This document shows positions 11,998 to 25,964 of a stretch of DNA of 64,000 nt, one piece after another. Positions within the stretch are counted from its first letter, which is position 1; every line of letters begins with the position of its first letter. The stretch comes from Atopsyche davidsoni (taxonomy: Eukaryota > Arthropoda > Insecta > Trichoptera > Hydrobiosidae): NCBI GenBank assembly GCA_022113835.1, contig JAILWY010000016.1, positions 809,501-873,500 on the forward strand, given 5' to 3'. The notes below the pieces were generated by a model. That model did not search any database. It was given only the letters and a program-made list of their open reading frames with translations, and had not been told where the DNA came from. A program made the translations under genes and the position numbers.

Positions 11998-14900
11998 ATG
12001 ATGCTCAAGTGTTGTGGAGAGATTGCGATGATGGGGGGGCAGAGCGGCTGGGGCGGCGCGAGAGCCGCTGCGGAGCCGTCATTCTCGCCCAGAGAGCTCT
12101 TCAGGTCGCTGTGCAGGAACCGGGCCAAGCTTCACAAGGCTTCTGAAAATAATTATTGCACGATGAAAAATCAATGTGAGTAACTTCCCGTTCAAAATCA
12201 TATTATTAATTGGACAGAGTCCTCTTTATTTACCGAAGTTTTTAAAGTTTCGATACGAAGCAAAATTTTTGCCTTATAACAAAACATTTCATTATAATGC
12301 ATTTTTATTGAGTTTTAATTTGTTTTGATATTTAAGACATTCTTAAGTATATATATTTTTAAATTATGCAGGCTCAAGTACTAGAGAACAATAGTTAAAA
12401 GTAATTGTAATGCTTATTGTGTATATGTTTTTTTTTATGTTGTCTGTTTTTGATATATACCGGTTTAATAAAGGTATCGATTCTCACCTTGAATTTTTTA
12501 CTGTGCAAAGATTATTCGCACGATAATTGTGTAAATTTATTTTCATCCCAAGACATATAAGATTTCCATAAAAAATATTTTGATGTGAAAATAATAAATA
12601 TTTTATATATCAATTGAATCCGGTTGAAATAATTAGATATACACGAATAAGTAAAATTCAGCATTGCAACTCACTATTATTATTTATATATTCTCAATTT
12701 ACACAGTACTAGAATAAAATATGGCTCTATTGTATTATAATTAATAAACCAAATATTTTTGATTTTTTTTTCTTAGTAAATTAGTTATCAATAGAATATA
12801 TAAATTTTGATTCTTACATTTAGATGCTGATAGATTGTTCAAAATGATATATATATATATATATATAAAAAAAAAATAAATAAATAAATAAAAAAAAAAA
12901 TATATATATATATATTAGGGTGTCCCTTATATGACCAAAAAATTTTTTTTTTCAAATTTCGAAATGGGTACCCTCTACTTTTTTTAGTAATGCTATAAGA
13001 GTCTTAAATATAAAATTTCATCTTTCTAGCATAATTGCAACCAGTGCCGACCGAGCTTCAAAGTTTAGTAAAAAACGTGTTTTGTCTTGATATTTCGGTC
13101 TGGTATAAAATCATTATAAATGCAATAAATTAAGTAAATAATAGTAAAAATTCAATTAGATGAACATTAATCTTTAATCAAAAACATAAAGTAATAACAA
13201 TCAGCCAGGGTAACTTTTTTTTAGAGTTGTTTTTTTACAGTCCGGATACAATTTTCTATATTCCTGGACACAGCGCAGCAAGAACTGTTTTTGTTCTTCT
13301 TCAGCCGTGATAAGTCCGTTAAAATCTTGCATCATTTTAACAGCCATTTCAGCAGTATCATTCACAACTCTCAAATAACTTATTTTTCTTTTAGCTTCCA
13401 GAAAAGCAGCATTATTATTCCAGGAAGATACATCTTTCTTTAGAAAACTGTCGTCGATCTGCAGTCGTGATAAAAATTGTTTGCTCTTTTCCGATACGAA
13501 ATTATCCAGTGTTTTGCCTGGAAAAAAAAGGAAAATAAGATAAATAACAAATAAATCTACAACAATTTAAATATATCACAAAAAGTCAATTAAACTTACC
13601 AAACAACCTTTGGGGCAGTTCTTCCTTTGACGGGTCATAGCGTTTGCTAAAATCTGAGGTTTTGTCCCGGTTGAAGTTGGCAATCATTTTCTTTTTAGTT
13701 TGGTTATCAACTTCATCATCAAACAGTGATAGAATAACTGTCTCTTCACATAAATACCACAAGTGATGGCTAAACTTGCTTATAGAAGCATTAGAAATTG
13801 TTGCGTCAACTTTTTCGTACTCTTTTAACATCTTCAAGAAGCGCAAATCTTGGTTAGGTGCTTTGATCGCCACTGTACATTCGAGCCAAGGTTTAACATA
13901 CAATATCACGACAAATAAGCAAACATCTTGTAGAGCCTTTTTGTCCTTCGCAGTTATTCTGCATTGTGACTGAAGTGAACATATTTTTAAAGAATAGATC
14001 GCTCTCGCCATCCAGCGAGCCTGATGCATTGCTCCGGGGGGCCTTAGTTTTAATTTTTCCTCTGTGTCTCCTCCCAAAAATATTACGCACAGTTCGACCA
14101 ATTTGCGGTAGTCATCTCTTACATAACCTTTGTCTAATTCTGCCTTATAAAATATTAACAAAGCTTGAATGTCTGTCTCGGCAACACGTTGTTTTACGAA
14201 ATTAAGAGATGGTTCAATGTTACTAGCGTCGATGTTTTTCCAATTTTCTCTGAACTTTTTAAACATTGGAATATCTGGGCTACTAGTAATTTGCTTAATT
14301 TTGCTTTCAAAGACAGCTTTTAGGACCAATTCATAAACATGATGACGACAGGCGAAAAGCAGCAATTCTCTTCCTAAAGTTTGCTCCAAAATAGCACAAG
14401 CTCCATTGAAACGGCCAGTATTGGAAGCTGTTGTGTCGCAGCACATTATTTGTACTTTATCGTGAAGGTTCTAGTCAAAGAGAGCTGTTGAGACAGCCTT
14501 AGCTTGATGTTTTTCAGAAGAATGTTCTAGTTTCGGCACTGCAAGAAGCTGTTCCTTATCGTCAAACGAAGCAATAACTGGCAAGCGTTCTTCTTTAGAA
14601 CTTCGTACATCTAACCCGGGTAATAGTTTTCCATCCCAATGGACTGTGACTACGTCGGGTACATTACTTCCAAAGAAGTCAGATTTTATTGCTTCTGCCC
14701 TTGATTTTCTAGTTTCAGCAGCTAGTGGTTATCTTTGTCTTACAACCCTTTCCTCTTCTTCCAATCGTCGTTGTTTAGATCTATCTTCTTTTTCCGACAA
14801 TTTTTTATCAACACCACCTAAGCATCCTGGTCGATCTGGCTCTCTCTGTTTCATTAAAAATAATTTATCTTCCTCTATTTTCATTCTCTCAAAAGCATCA

Positions 14901-17900
14901 GCATGTGCAATATCAAGCATATTATCAAGATCAATTTTGAAATTGTTCTCACGGCTCTTGAACGTAACCTGAGTTTTCTTACAATTTTTTTGCAACTCTC
15001 TCCAAACATGATATAAATCAACAATTTTCTTCACGCAGTTAGGAAATGCCCCTGTTGGAATTCTTGCTTTTTTCCAATATATGATGCACTCCCTAATCAC
15101 AAGATTTGCACTTTCATTAACAGTCAGTTTAACCTCAAGAATATTGTAAAATAGGACCGAGAGAAATTGTCGATTAGATGGTAATTTTGCACCATTTATT
15201 TGATATCTAGGCAAACCGATAAGGAAATTATTTTGTTTATCACTCCGTAATTCCACCGACATGTTAACGCACTAAACAATGGAGCACTACTAATCTCAAA
15301 AATCACGTATGAAATGACAAATAAAACATGCAGTTACAAGTCACAGCGCAGTACTTACGCAACTTGTATGGACAAGTTAAAATCGCAAGTCGGCACGGGT
15401 TACCGTTTATAAATCGAACTAATATTTTTTTCTAGACAATATAGGATTATTACTAAACTTTTAAGAAGGTACGCGTAAAAAAATATTGAACTTGAATTTT
15501 AAGGGACACCCTAATATATATGTATAAATAATGGTAAGAAGGGGAAAAAGTTACTACTTTTAAGCCCCAACCAATCTTCCTTGCTTATATGCATACCCAT
15601 ATGTGCTTATGGAAAAGTAATAAAAGATTATAATTTTTTATAAAGTATTTAATTTTTAGTACAGTAAACCCCGCTTAACGCGAGGGATACGTTCCGGAAA
15701 AAATTGCATTAAGTGATATTCGCGTATATCGGGGTTTACGATTAAACATACATACATAGTCAAAACTTAATACAAAAAAAATACAAATCATTTGAATCAA
15801 TCACTTTAATTCTTAGAACTCTTTATGCAGTGTTACATGTTATTTTTACTGAAAAATACATCTATTGTCTTATTGTCTTTTGGGTAGCGTTTCTTTTACG
15901 TTCTTGTAAAATACGTTCATAACACCCAATGCTGTTTTTTATTGTTAAGAGAAGTTAATGACTACATTATGTTCATACACATTCTTAAATAAGAAATTCA
16001 CTTAATGCGAGACATTTTAACGCAAAATTTGAAATTTGTGTTATAGTGAAACCGCGCATAACGGGGTCACGTAAAGTGGGGTATTACTGTACTTATTTTT
16101 TGATCTAGTATCACAATTCAATTCATTAAAAGAATTACTTGGAAAAAATTGATAAAGGTTCTTAAATGAAGCGGTGTGTTGATTGTTTGTTTAGTTTCAG
16201 GGCGAGTGACTCCAAGTGATGCGCGGAAGTTCATGGAGGAGTGCCTGGAGGCAGCGGGGGCTCCGTCAGAGGCTGCTCGTCAGCAGGCGGCTCTCTTACT
16301 GGAGGCTGACTGCCAAGGACACTACAGTCACGGCATGAATAGACTGGGTATGCAAATAAAGTTTTCTATTGAGTACTAATATAATTAGCCACATTAGTTC
16401 ACACAATGATGATCAAAGAAATTCTCAGAAAAATATCATCATGATTTGTGTGGGATTTGAACCCAAATCCCCAGGCTTACATGGATTAATCGAGAATTTT
16501 TAACAATCATACTCTACATATGAACCAATGTGCCCAGGGCAACCAATATTTATATTTTCTATTGAGACTAAATTTTATCTTCACAAGCAGAAAGCACCCA
16601 AACTTACATAATCTAGATGAGATGTTTATTCACCACCCCACTCCATGAGAGTCGGTAATGATTTCTTTTCTTGGGTTCCAATACTGGAGCTATTTTTTAT
16701 TACAATTTAAAAATTACTAAAAAACATTTAAAATGGTCTCTCAAATGTGAATTAGTTAAACACTTATGAAGGCAATGAGGATTGCTAGTTTTTAAGTCAC
16801 TATATGCATTTTTCACAATTTAATGAGTCAAAGGTCAGACTTGTAGAAACTGTGGAATAGATTCTATGAAAATTAGTAGTCTAGTCCACGTACATTTTGA
16901 ATCTTGGATCATTGAAAGTTCTTGACATCATTCATGAGTCCGATATCAACATAATAATTAACTTGCTGGTGTATTGCGAATAGAGATGTATGTGAATGAC
17001 ATACAGCAAGGCAGTTGCTTCCCGGCAGCCAAGCCGGTAATTCTGAAGGAGAAGCTAGCCAGTGCTTGGGTAGACGGTGGCGGTGCTCTCGGAGCTACTG
17101 TGGGGCTATTTTGCATGGACCTGGCGATCAAGAAAGCCAAGGACGTCGGAGTAGGATGGGTGGCAGCTAAACGTGAGAAAAATTACTTTATAATATAATT
17201 TTTGTACTCATTGAGTCTTGTGTATAGCTCTTGGTAAATAAATGAATTATCTAGTATATAATATTAAAGAAATCCAGAGATAAAAAAAGGAAACCTCATT
17301 GTAATCTGTCTTACCCAAATCATTTAAAAGTATGCAAATACTGTTGTAATGCTCGAATTATGCTATTAAGTCTGTCTGAAAAATATGATCAATCAAATCA
17401 GGACTTCTAGCACGTTTGGATAAATGTGATTAAGTTTATTATCTTGCTTTTTTGTAATATTTGGTTATTACTAGATGCAATTTAAATAAAAAATAATTGA
17501 CATTATCTTTAGTGTGACATCAAGTAATTTTTTTTATTTACTATTTTTATAGATATGAATTTTGATTAGATATAATAAAAGATAAATTCTAAAACAGGGA
17601 AGATAACATCAGGTACGATTAGCATCTGGTATTAACAGTTTTATTTTTAGTCTCTTTAAAATTAGATAACGTTGTTTTATTTTGTTTCGCAAAAAAAATA
17701 AAAACATCTTATAATTCCACTTTGTTTTTATACAAACAAATAAGCCTCTGAACATATCTAATCCACCTTACAACCATTTTAAAAATTTCAAGTACTTTAA
17801 TAACATTGTCTATATGCATAATTCCAATCAAGCATCAACCTGTTTGTCTGAATATATTCACAGTATATTTTTGCAATGAGAATGAAATAATTTTTCTATT

Positions 17901-20900
17901 TTAAAATTTTAATTGCTACGACAATGTCTTACCTATTACTTGGGAAGCCATTAGTCTTTTATTAGTTAGATTGAAAGACTCGTTCTTTAGGTTATTATGT
18001 CCTGAATGAGAGATACAAAATACGGGAGTATAAAGATGTATTATGAAAAATTGATTTTGGCAGATTCAAATCATTATGGCATAGCTGGATGGTACACGGC
18101 GAGAGCCATGGAACAAGGGCTTATCGGAATGTCGTTTACCAACACTTCCCCATTGATGGCACCCACTCGGAGTAAAAAGGTCAGTAACTTCAATAATTCA
18201 CTTATTACATTTCACACTCTCACAGAATCTAATGCTCGACTTGATAACATTTATGGTTCTCAAAAGTCTGACCAATTTGTTCGGAATCAGTAGAGCATTA
18301 GTAACATCGATTGTGTTATGGTTAAATTTAAGTCCTTTTCTAATTAGCCACAACCAAAAGTAATCACAACTACAAAGTGGGTCTGTATCATTTATTAGAG
18401 TGAGTTTGTCATTCAGGATCTTAATGCACATCCTGGATTATGCAGTCCAGCGCTTTAGTACTTTCCTGTGGATCGATAATTATGAGGATTTTTCATACCA
18501 TTTCAAATCGTTATTAATAATTTATGCATCAATGATTTTACATACTTATGCAATATTTATAACCAATTATATTTGTTTTACATTTAAAATTCTCAGTAAT
18601 ATTCGTTTTGTGATAATGTATTTCATAACAGTGGTATTTTCTGACCCACAGTGATACTTTATCACATCTGTCAAAATTTCAACTAATGAGATTTGGTCTG
18701 CTGCATCTTTGATATAAGATTTCACATATTTTTTTATAACATAAATATTATGAGAAAGTTATGATCAGAATATATCACACCTTTGTACGATATTTATGGG
18801 TATAACAATTACTTACCAATAACAATTAGAAAATATAATTATCCAGAAAAATCTCGATTACACTGATTGGAAATATGAATGTAGATTGGTTTGATCTGTG
18901 TGAAAAATAATTAATGAACATGACACTTATCAAATTAAATATGAAAATATGGCATTACAAGGGCTTCAAGCATGAAATAATGATTTTAATCAGTCCATGG
19001 TACATCTATTTAAGAGTTTGAATTTGGGTTTTTTGGGAGGTTGCTGGCTTCATTCCTTGAGAGATTATTGAAGGCACTGTGATAGTGGGAAAGGATCGCA
19101 AGCCACTTGACAATTTTAAAAGATGATGGGCCTGATCCTTCAGCTAAGCTCTTCTCTTTCTTTTAAAATACAATGAAGATTATAAACTAACTTACCAAAT
19201 TGACTTCGATGGTTTAAAGAAACAACTGCATATTGATGCAGTTGTTTGAACCAAAACATTGAATTGTATGTACTTCTCGGCTGTAAACGTAAAATCACTT
19301 AGTCAACTGTTTCTAATGGTATATGTAGCTTTTGTTGTTTTAAAGTATGTCACTTTTAGAAAATATATAAATAAATAATTTTTCACAAATGGTTATTAGT
19401 TTTCTATTCCTGGTGAGTGAAGTATTTTAGGTTCCCGATCTCAGAAGATAATTTTTAATTATTAGGAAATTTGGATATCTTTTTTGTGTTTATTTAACAT
19501 AAATATATTGAATGCGATTCTTTTGATTTCCAGGCAGCTCTGGGTACAAATCCCATAGCTTTTGGGGCCCCTGCCCTCAATAATGACAAATTTAGTCTGG
19601 ACATGGCCACCACTGCTGTAGCGATGGGAAAGGTAAGTAATATAGAATTTTATTGTTTAAGTAATTTTATTGCAAAGTGGTTTTTGAAGTCGTGTATTAG
19701 CCACGGGGGTCCCAGCTTAGAATTCGAGTGACTTTAGTTTTAGTTTTTTTATAAATTCTCTGTATATGACAAGGTAAAGAGAGCTAGTTGAACACAGCCA
19801 CAATTTTACAGGTACAAGTCCCATTACACTAATAACATTTACAAGCATACAAATATTATATTTAAAAAAATATGTATGTACAGACTAATAAAAATATATA
19901 ATTTGCAAAAATGTTGAATCTTTGCATTCTTTAGAATAGCTTTGCTAATGGCTGAAAACTCAGGATATTAATACTGCTTAGATGAGAATGGATAGTATTC
20001 GCCATCTCTTAACCCTTTCTACTCCGTTGGCGACAATGTGTCGACATGGTAAATTCCTTTGTAACTCCGTTGACGACTATAGGTCGCCATAGTGCACCTT
20101 TTATTGTTTACCCTATAAGAAGTCTAGGTGCGTATTAGAGCAGCTATAAACCCTTTTTGTCTTTTTGGTTAAAAAACCAAATAAAAAAATATATTGCACG
20201 AGTTGATTATTTTTTATGACACGTGAGTATCATAAATCTGACTCCAACTAAGAAAAAAGTCTACATGTGTTGAAATATCAAAAAAATAAACAATAATTTA
20301 AATATAATGCAAGGATCGTAATATGCAAACGAATGTTTTTTTAAAATGTTTTTAACTATTTTTTAATATGATAAAGAATAATATTTATTTTGTTTTATAG
20401 ATTGAAATCCAGAGACGTAAAGAAGAACCCGTTCCAGAAGGCTGGGCACAAGTGAGGATAATCACATAATAGATGATAATTTTTTTAATATTATTTTTCA
20501 CTATCTTCAATAATTATCAATAAATAATAAAAAGGCAGCTTGTGGTGGGCCAGAGTGTGGGTTTGAATCCCTAAAATTCATATTTTAGTGAAATTATATT
20601 CTTTTTTCATTGAAATTTATGGCAGACCAATATGTAATATTTATTACTGTTACTATTACAACTGTACAATTGTACTTATTTTACAGTTTTCCTGTATTTT
20701 ATTTGTTATTTATCCAATCCATTTGGCAAATTTTTATAATCAATGAATAAGAGTTTTTTTGCTCACTGCATGCTACTTTTATAAACATCAATTGTTCAAT
20801 TCTGATATGGTACAGATAGTTTTTATTACAATAAATTATACATATAACTACATACATCTAATTATTTTTTATTAAGGATCCCAGTGGGAAGGCAACGACT

Positions 20901-21995
20901 GATGCAAACATCGCATTTGATACAGGATGCCTGATGCCTGTGGGAGGGCAAGAGATATCATCGGGGTACAAGGGGTACGGTCTCGGTGCAATGGTAGAAA
21001 TTCTGTGTGGAATATCATCAGGTATGTTTATTTATGGATAAGATAACTCTAGCATACAATTCTTAAAACTATAGTGAAACACGAGTTTTAACCATTTTCA
21101 GACAGTAAGAATGAACAAATAGATGTTGGGTTCATATTTGTGGTCTGTTTATAAGAAGCCAACTGATTTATAATTTTGTTGCCAATCGCTAGTATTAAGT
21201 AAGATGAGAAAATTCATGGTTTTCAAAGAATTTTAACTTGGTTTCGAATTGAATTTGCCCCGGAGAGGTAACCAAGAAAATGGTACTTTAGTAACTCTTC
21301 TTTCGGAGGTCAGAGCTTATTTTTACTGATATTATATATATTTTAATTAATTATACAGGGTCTCTGTACGCAAATAAGATTCGCAGCTGGTCTCACCAGG
21401 GCACCGGTGGAGAGGCAGACTTGGGGCAATGCTTCATCGCTGTTGATCCTGAAAGTTTTGCTCCCGGATTCGAGGGAAGAATGAGCGATCTGCTACAGCT
21501 GTTGAGGCAGTTGGACCCTGTAAGCAGCTGATCTGATTTCAGCCCATTTTATTATATACATGGCATAATTTAAGAAATTTAAAATGTAGTAATGGACTTT
21601 GAACAAGACAAAATAAGTTAAAAAATTTTAATTCTAAAAAAATATTTCTTAATGTGATAAACGTGAACTAATATAAAGTAAATATAAATAAGAGAACAAA
21701 AAAAAAAAAAGCTGGCTTGACCGAATTTGTAATAATTTATTAGGTTAAATGTAACTGTCACTAATTGGTGTAGATTTTTTGTTGTTTATAATGAATACTC
21801 ATAAGTTTCTTTTGATTTCAGGCTGATCCGAGCAAGCCTGTGCTGATCCCGGGTGACAAAGAAACGGCTAATAAGAAGAAAACTTACGAAGATAATTATA
21901 TAACTTATCACCCAAACCAAATCAAGTCTTGCCAATCTCTGTCTGAGAGGTTGAAAATTGAAAATATTGCTTATACACAGGGTCCTCAAATCTAG
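11998..21995 (+). CDS. Malate/L-lactate dehydrogenase family oxidoreductase, copy 2
   Basis: Exons: 11998-12175, 16201-16347, 16984-17172, 18064-18179, 19534-19632, 20401-20451, 20877-21021, 21359-21519, 21822-21995; all GT-AG. Starting at ATG 11998 gives 419 aa with an Arg-rich leader (SPRELFRSLCRNRAKLHKAS) that could be a mitochondrial presequence. The in-frame ATG at 12163, with A at -3, gives 364 aa, nearer the usual family length; I cannot decide. Motifs are intact: GHYSHGMNRLEMYVNDIQ, ASAWVDGGGALGATVG, HSNHYGIAGWYTARAMEQG, GTNPIAFGAPA, LDMATTAVAMGKIE, FDTGCLMPVGG, SGYKGYGLGAMVEI and LIPGDKE. This is therefore the better candidate for an active NAD(P)-dependent 2-hydroxyacid dehydrogenase. 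Intron 1 (about 4 kb) hosts a DNA transposon and a MITE, and intron 5 a TTAA element. Confidence 0.9.
12849..12916 (+). repeat. TA / A / TAAA low-complexity run
   Basis: A (TA)n run, then A-rich with TAAA units, then (TA)n again. The 2.6-kb transposon starts immediately after it, so its target duplication cannot be resolved from the flanking TA repeats. Confidence 0.8.
12917..15511 (-). mobile_element. DNA transposon with D..D..CxxH-type transposase
   Basis: Bounded by inverted ends AGGGTGTCCCTTA (left, about 12917) and TAAGGGACACCCT (right, ending about 15511). Both are flanked by TA-rich sequence, so the duplication is unresolved. The interior carries one minus-strand transposase gene interrupted by stops. 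It sits in intron 1 of dehydrogenase copy 2. The family is unassigned; the transposase layout recalls the hAT/P group. Confidence 0.8.
13201..15262 (-). pseudogene. Decayed transposase of the element at 12.9-15.5 kb
   Basis: One minus-strand frame runs from ATG at 15262 to a donor at 13600 (TTTG|GTAAGT). A small intron (13518-13599) leads to a last exon 13517-13201 ending in TGA. Two in-frame stops break it: TAA at 14731-14729 and TAG at 14473-14471, with no frameshift between. Visible landmarks, N to C, are a basic/acidic N-terminal half, VVTVHWDGKLLP (probable first catalytic Asp), MCCDTTASNTGRFNGA (probable second Asp), FACRHHVYELVL (a CxxH motif as in hAT/P-type transposases), and a basic C-terminal tail. 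The reading frame is otherwise well preserved, which points to fairly recent inactivation. Confidence 0.75.
15662..16089 (+). mobile_element. pogo/Tigger-type MITE
   Basis: The left end CAGTAAACCCCGCTTAACG and the right end (read inwards) CAGTAATACCCCACTTTACG are imperfect inverted repeats. Each is flanked by TA (15660-15661 and 16090-16091), the target duplication of Tc1/mariner/pogo elements. It is 428 bp with no coding capacity, lying in intron 1 of dehydrogenase copy 2. Confidence 0.75.
20009..20165 (+). mobile_element. TTAA-flanked MITE fragment (family of 50.8 kb copy)
   Basis: Begins TTAACCCTTTCTACTCCG and stays closely similar, in inverted orientation, to the element at 50832-51076 through TCGCCATAGTGCACC and ACCCTATAAGAAGTCTAG to TATAAACCCTTTTTGTC. 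The similarity then ends, so this copy looks truncated. TTAA plus CCCT ends suggest piggyBac-type mobilisation. It lies in an intron of dehydrogenase copy 2. Confidence 0.7.
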
Positions 21996-23146
21996 AAACA
22001 AAGTGTTATGATATTTTTATATATACATTTACATCTGTCTATTTTTCTTCTACTTTTTTTCACAGAACCTTCATTGTGTACTGAAAATAGTTTTTATTGA
22101 TAACAAATAATTTTCATAAAAATAGTGCCATATAGTTAAGTGTGCAACATCTGATGGAAGGATACTTGTTGTTTTTTTAATGTATCTCGTAGCATTGCAG
22201 TGTAGATATCCTAAAACACTACAATACATATTTATAATAACAAAATTCAGGGCAAGCAGTACTTCTAGCCATTTATACACCACTCGTCACTAATATTTGA
22301 TATCCTACAGACTCTGGATAAAATACTGCTAAGATATACTTGAACTAAGATATTCAAAAAAAATTATTTGCCAAAAAAATTACCTACATATTTCCGTTCA
22401 TTTACTAAAAAGTCTGTTGAAAATATCAACCTTTTCCCATCGAGAAGTTTGTGGATTCAAATGGAATGACTCATCTTTTGATGGGAAAAACTCAAAACAC
22501 TGCTCAACTGGCGCCTGCGTTATTTTTGTATTCTTTCTCCTGCAAGTTCTGTCGGAACTGCATTTTCGCCAAAAGTTTACCAAATTTCTATTTGCCAATA
22601 TATCCATATGTAACAGAATTTTCTAGTAGCCCTCGTGTAACCTCGTCTGCAGACCCCTAATGTCCTGGAGACCTATCTGAATTCTTACGTTGCATACAAA
22701 CAGATCTTTGGCACGACTGCTCTGGTTTTCTTTCCTTCTAGGTGTGTAAGTCTTGTTATTGTTGTTAAAAATAACTTTTATTAATTTGTTAATGCTTTTT
22801 TTAGATTTTTAAATGAGAAACTGTATTTTTTATACATTTATTATTATACTTTAATTAAATATATACAAGTCATATTAACAATATATAATTGGGGAAATAT
22901 TATTGAAAATATTGTATTTTGTAACTTTATTATATAAATCTTTATATAATAATAAAAAAATACTGAAAATTATACGATATTCTTTTTTATTAATATTGAT
23001 CCATCGAGTATTGTAAGTAGAGTTGACGAGTGCAACCATACTAGAAGAATGATTAGTTAGACCGCTAGTTGCATTTAAATTCTGATTTTATTCAGTTTTA
23101 TCAGATTCAGTTTTGACTGGAGAGTTGATAATTAAAAACTAGGTGT
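21996..23146. other. Intergenic spacer, dehydrogenase copy 2 to GatB
   Basis: AT-rich. A less AT-rich stretch at about 22420-22740 is open on both strands, but no domain, splice context or conserved motif was recognised; it may be a decayed retrocopy. Confidence 0.4.
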
Positions 23147-25964
23147 CTATTTCTTTTTCAACAATTCTTCAAATTTACTAGACACAGCCGCCATGTTGTA
23201 TTTATTCTCAGTTTTCTTCGCAGCAATGCCCATCAGAGCATTGAAAACTTTAATCTTCCCGGCCTTGTATTGCTCAACCAACTTCGGATTATCGTTGATA
23301 ACGAATTGGCACAGATTTTCAATCTCTTTATTATCGCTGATCATCCTCCAGCCTTTAGCGTCAATAATCTCCGTTGGAGTCATCTTGGATCCCTGCACCA
23401 GTACATCGATAACTTGTCCACAAATCACAAGGTTCATGCTTGACGTACGGACTAAATCCACGACCTCTCCCAGGGTTTCAGATGATAAACCACAAGTGTC
23501 TATACTTATATTATTTTTGTTTAAAGATGCTAGTAGTTCCATGATGAGTATTTTAGCAACATTTACTGGTTTTCTCTCTGTGTTCTTAGTAATGTCAAAA
23601 AAGTAGCATAAAAGTTTGTCTTCTCGTACTAATTGTATGGCGTATTCTGGATTGAGCTTATAATCGGAGATCAGCCGTTGTCGAGTCTCTTCTGGTAGTT
23701 CTGGTATGGATTCTTTCAACAATGGTACGCTGACTAATCCGGGACATGGATTTGATGACATATTCAAAACCAATGGAGGGAGGTTTGGTTCAGGCATGTA
23801 TCTATAAAAAAACAGTTTTACCTCAGATAATCAGAATGCGCAATATAAAACTAGAGTGTCGAAACAGAAGAGGCAAGTTAAACAATTTAAGGCAATTTGG
23901 CTCTATCCAGTTGGGCATGTCTCCAGAATTCACATTATTGTGTACAGGGGAATCACCGAAAAAGTGTAACAGATGCATTTCTTTCCCTTTGAACCTGGAG
24001 ATATTTGATAAGGGACGGCTTGGGGGCTCTTACCGATAGTCCTGCTTGACTTCCTTATCTCTCATGGGGACTGTTAGTTTGGCAAGAGCATCCCAGGATC
24101 GAGTTTCATTGGCTATCGTTCCGCCAGCCTCCAAGACTGCGGCCTGTCTCTCAGCCTCGTACTTGATGGCTCCTGCCACGCCACGAACAGATCCAATATT
24201 TTTTACCTAAAATTTTTAATAATCAATAAAAAATTTAACAAAATCCAAAATCATTAATGAATAATTGTGTAATCTTTGTTACAAATGTAGTTCTGTCATA
24301 TTTTTTCGACATATTATGAGAATAGTAACAGAAAAGAGAGAGAGAACTAGACCGCTATGTTAATACTTGACCGGTGCAAAGTTTTTCCCCAATTTTGAAT
24401 TAAAAATCAATATTAATTAGTGTGATAAGTCAAGAGACAAATTGCTACTATTACACACTTTTCACGAGGGAAAATTTTAATATGCAAGTCATCTTACCCT
24501 ACATCAACTCAGCAAAATACATTAATGGATTTCCCTGTGTCGCTACAGCAAGCACAAGGCACACTACCTCGGTTCGTGTGCCCAGAGGTTGTCCAGGTTG
24601 ATGAACAGAGATGTTGGCGTCCACCCGCAGAGCTCCTTCTTCCATGCGACCGCTGCAGCAGCCTAGGCGCCCCAACACCAGCACCAGCTCTTTCACCAGT
24701 GCTGCTGCTTCTTCACCATCCTATAAGTAGCTACAACTATAAGTAATGATATAGTACAGCCTGCCTCCTATATGCCTCGCATTGCAGGCACCGTGCATGA
24801 GTATGAGGACGGAATAATAGGGATGGTAGAGACAGAGAAGAGTAAGACCTTTCTTTTTTAATTTTAAAAAAGAAATGCTAGTTTATAACTTCTAATGAAT
24901 GCACTTGATTTATATTTCATGCAAGTTAATTCTTTTGAATTGAAATTGTGCCAATTGTCATTGGAATGATCCAAAACCATTATAAATGTAAAAACGGTGT
25001 CATATATAGGTTTTAGATGAAGTATCCTAGTAGCACTAAATTTACAAAAAATGACAATTAGCAAGTTTTCATAGGGAATATATGGATTTTTAGGATCCAA
25101 CCTGGTGATGAAAAGCGTTTAATCCAACGGTTGTTTGATTTTGGTACAAAACAACCACCTTATTTGGCAGCTTTCTAAAAGATATGTAATAAATATTCTG
25201 GAAGCTGCAGTTTTAAAGATGGCTTAATATCTTACTTCCAAATCAGGTTCGAAGACAAGTTCCATAAGAGGAGTGCCAGCTCGGTTGAGGTCCACGAGTG
25301 ATCGATTAAGTTGATCATCATGCAGAGACTTTCCACTGTCCTGTTCAAGCTGGATTTGTTTTATCTGAGATGTCTTACGATATGGTTTTTTGTGAACTCC
25401 CGGTGTGAAGACCTAAATATAAGTTATCTGTTTAAAAGTAATCATATTTATCAATTACAACAGTAAAGCAAATATGAAAAGAGAACCAGAAATGCCGTGT
25501 TCTCGGGTGCTATGCCGCATATGTACCTGGAATTCAAGTTGTCCATCTTGTGCAAGAGGAGCCCGTTGCTGAGTTATTTGATAACCAGCTGGTAAATCAG
25601 CATAAAAATAATGTTTTCTATCAAACGTTGATACTTTGTTAACTTTGCAGGACAAGGCAAGAGCGGCCATTATTCCGGCTTCAACACAACGCTTGTTCAG
25701 AACAGGTAACGTCCCAGGAATGGCAGCGTCAAATAATGATACGCAATTGTTCACGACTCCGCCAAAGTCAGCGGCTGCTCCAGAGAACAGTTTAGAATTA
25801 GAAGATATTTGTGCGTGAACTTCTAGGCCAACGACTGTTTTCCATTTTTGTTTTTTTTCATTATTTGAGGTACTAGTGAAACGGGATGAAATAATATATT
25901 GTTTGCAGTTACACCTTTGCGGATTCTTCAAAAGGTCTTTGGCGAAGCGCAATGAAAGAGACAT
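23147..25964 (-). CDS. GatB: Glutamyl-tRNA(Gln) amidotransferase subunit B, mitochondrial
   Basis: Subunit B of the GatCAB complex, which in mitochondria converts Glu-tRNA(Gln) to Gln-tRNA(Gln) using ammonia from GatA. Minus-strand exons: 25964-25527, 25412-25236, 24720-24568, 24206-24034, 23801-23147; phases join cleanly to 531 aa, normal for the family. A short basic N-terminus ([18 protein letters not shown]) fits mitochondrial import. Core motifs: [90 protein letters not shown] then KNIGSV. The last exon begins at YMPEPNLPP and holds the tRNA-binding YqeY domain (about residues 380-531, with AKGWRMISD and [11 protein letters not shown]). The first donor is GTACAT, less usual but required by frame. 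The gene is head to head with AIMP3, another tRNA-related gene. Confidence 0.95.

Noticed and set aside
22398..22660. Mutually overlapping open frames on both strands downstream of dehydrogenase copy 2
   Set aside because: No motif or splice context supports either strand; possibly a decayed retrocopy.
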